Source: Acidobacteriota bacterium
GTDB taxonomy: Bacteria > Acidobacteriota > Terriglobia > Bryobacterales > Bryobacteraceae
Reading direction: 5' to 3'
DNA: 6,154 bases
Assembly (NCBI GenBank): GCA_016871135.1
Contig: VFZQ01000350.1
Span: 1-6,154, forward strand
Shown piece by piece: positions 5,119 to 6,154 of this stretch. The notes below the pieces were generated by a model that searched no databases, was not told where the DNA came from, and saw only the letters and a program-made list of their open reading frames with translations. Within the stretch, counting starts at the first letter, position 1, and every line of letters starts with the position of its first letter. The translations under genes and the position numbers were made by a program.

Positions 5119-6154
5119 CTACCGCAAGGTAAGGTGTGCGACGGTCTCCATATGAAATGTCTGCGGGAACAGCTCCACCAGTCGCATCGAGTCGAGCGAA
5201 TAGCCGCCGTCGACGAGCCCGCGCAGATCGCGCGCTAGCGTGGCCGGATCGCATGAGACGATCGAAAGTCGCGGCGCCTTAATTCGCGTCAACTCGCGCA
5301 CAACCGAGGGACCAAGGCCGGTTCGCGGCGGATCGGCCAGGATGAAGTCCGGCGTTTTCCGCACGGTTTCCAGGTGGAGATCGACGCTCGCGCGATGCAC
5401 TTCGATTGATCGATTCGCGCGACGAGCGTTGACTTCCAGATCCTCAACCGCCGACCGTACCGACTCCACGGCTTCCACCTTCTCGAACCGGTCCGCGAGT
5501 GGCATGGTGAACAGACCGACGCCCGCGTAAAGATCGAGCGCGGAACCGCCCGCGGCATCGCCCAGCGCCGCTTCGGTCAACGCGCCGATCAGAAATCGAT
5601 TGACTTGAAAGAACGACTTGTAGTGCACGCGGTACTGCATGCCTCCCGCGCGATAGTCGATCGGCCCGGTGGCCGAACCAGGGATCTCTTCCTCGCACCA
5701 ATCGAAGAAGCCACGCGCCACGCGCTGGCCCGCCATGGTCTCGACGATGTTCAACTGCACATCGCGCTCGTTGGTGAAGAGTTCGATCGACCGCACGAAT
5801 CGAGGGAATCGATGGCTGCGCACCATGCGCCGCAGCGAACGCAGCGCTTCATTCAATCGGGGCGATGCGATCGGACACTCCGACGTGTCGATCACGCGGT
5901 GCGAGCCCGCTTCTCGATAGCCAACCTTCTGCCCGTCGATGTGAAATTGAACACGATTGCGATAGCCCCATGGCTCGCCTGTCACGGCCTTGATCTCGTT
6001 GGGCGCGTCGAGTTTGCCGATGCGCCGCAGCACTTCGCGCAGCACCTCGATCTTGGCAAGCACCTGTTCCGGGTACAGCGAATGTTGATAGTGACAGCCG
6101 CCGCAGCGTTCGAAGACTTTGCAGAGTGGGGCCGTCCGCGCCACCGCGCGGTCG
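5119..6154 (-). CDS. RumA/RlmD-like 23S rRNA (uracil-C5)-methyltransferase, 5' end missing
   Basis: The gene encodes a SAM-dependent RNA 5-methyluridine methyltransferase of the TrmA/RumA family; 344 codons are visible and the reading frame runs off the right window edge. Counting from the in-frame GTG at 6144 as residue 1, a 4Fe-4S motif is present at C8-x5-C14-GG-C17 with a fourth Cys at C90 (TSECPI). The RNA/SAM-binding FFQVN is at 178-182, SAM motif I LDLYAGVGLFT at 203-213, DPPRTG at 271-276, the nucleophilic Cys in SCDPATLARD at C298, and the general-base Glu in FHMETVAHL at E333. The Cys spacing and the 35-residue C298-E333 distance match E. coli RumA/RlmD (C81/C87/C90/C162, C389, E424). 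About 70 N-terminal residues, normally a TRAM domain, must lie outside the window, so the GTG at 6144 is not taken as the start. Whether it modifies U1939, U747 or both, or tRNA U54, cannot be decided here. The stop is TAG. Confidence 0.9.
   Translation of the reverse strand, partial: DRAVARTAPLCKVFERCGGCHYQHSLYPEQVLAKIEVLREVLRRIGKLDAPNEIKAVTGEPWGYRNRVQFHIDGQKVGYREAGSHRVIDTSECPIASPRLNEALRSLRRMVRSHRFPRFVRSIELFTNERDVQLNIVETMAGQRVARGFFDWCEEEIPGSATGPIDYRAGGMQYRVHYKSFFQVNRFLIGALTEAALGDAAGGSALDLYAGVGLFTMPLADRFEKVEAVESVRSAVEDLEVNARRANRSIEVHRASVDLHLETVRKTPDFILADPPRTGLGPSVVRELTRIKAPRLSIVSCDPATLARDLRGLVDGGYSLDSMRLVELFPQTFHMETVAHLTLR

Noticed and set aside
6142..6144. GTG at 6144 as the start of the methyltransferase
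   Set aside because: The frame stays open to the window edge (Asp-Arg-Ala precede the Val), and RumA-type proteins have about 70 residues, including a TRAM domain, before the first Fe-S cysteine. The gene is truncated by the window, not started there.

Overview
The window looks like a bacterial chromosome of moderately high GC. The gene content (a planctomycete-type cytochrome c/DUF1549/DUF1553 protein paired with a Tat-exported DUF1501 protein) is typical of Planctomycetota, Verrucomicrobiota and Acidobacteriota. A Solibacter/Bryobacter-like acidobacterium is my best guess, but this is inference from gene families only; no rRNA or other marker is present.

All three confident genes lie on the minus strand and read right to left. 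At the right edge (5119-6154) is the 5'-truncated gene of a class I SAM-dependent RNA (uracil-C5) methyltransferase of the RumA/RlmD type, with an Fe-S cysteine motif, SAM-binding motif, catalytic Cys and catalytic Glu all visible. After 27 bp comes a 1034-residue exported protein (1987-5091): signal peptide, planctomycete cytochrome c domain, DUF1549, LamG-like insert, DUF1553. Its stop codon overlaps the start of the third gene (548-1990) in an ATGA junction. That gene encodes a 480-residue Tat-exported DUF1501 protein of the alkaline-phosphatase-like superfamily. The last two genes are a standard pair, probably translationally coupled, whose products are likely to act together outside the cytoplasmic membrane. 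Their biochemical role is not established.

The left 547 bases contain no gene I can name. The segment is dense in inverted repeats, the strongest at 62-94 and 353-393. It also holds a leftward promoter-like stretch: a perfect TATAAT inside a CCCTAT-T-ATAGGG palindrome, next to two near-identical copies of an ATAGGGT...GCCTAG repeat. Two small minus-strand ORFs (282-449 and 103-156) are possible but weak. I read this part as the 3' region of the operon followed by the regulatory region of a leftward transcript that leaves the window.

I see no CRISPR array, tRNA, rRNA, transposase or prophage gene. The window is mostly an ordinary example of a poorly understood system; the structured left intergenic segment is the least explained part.
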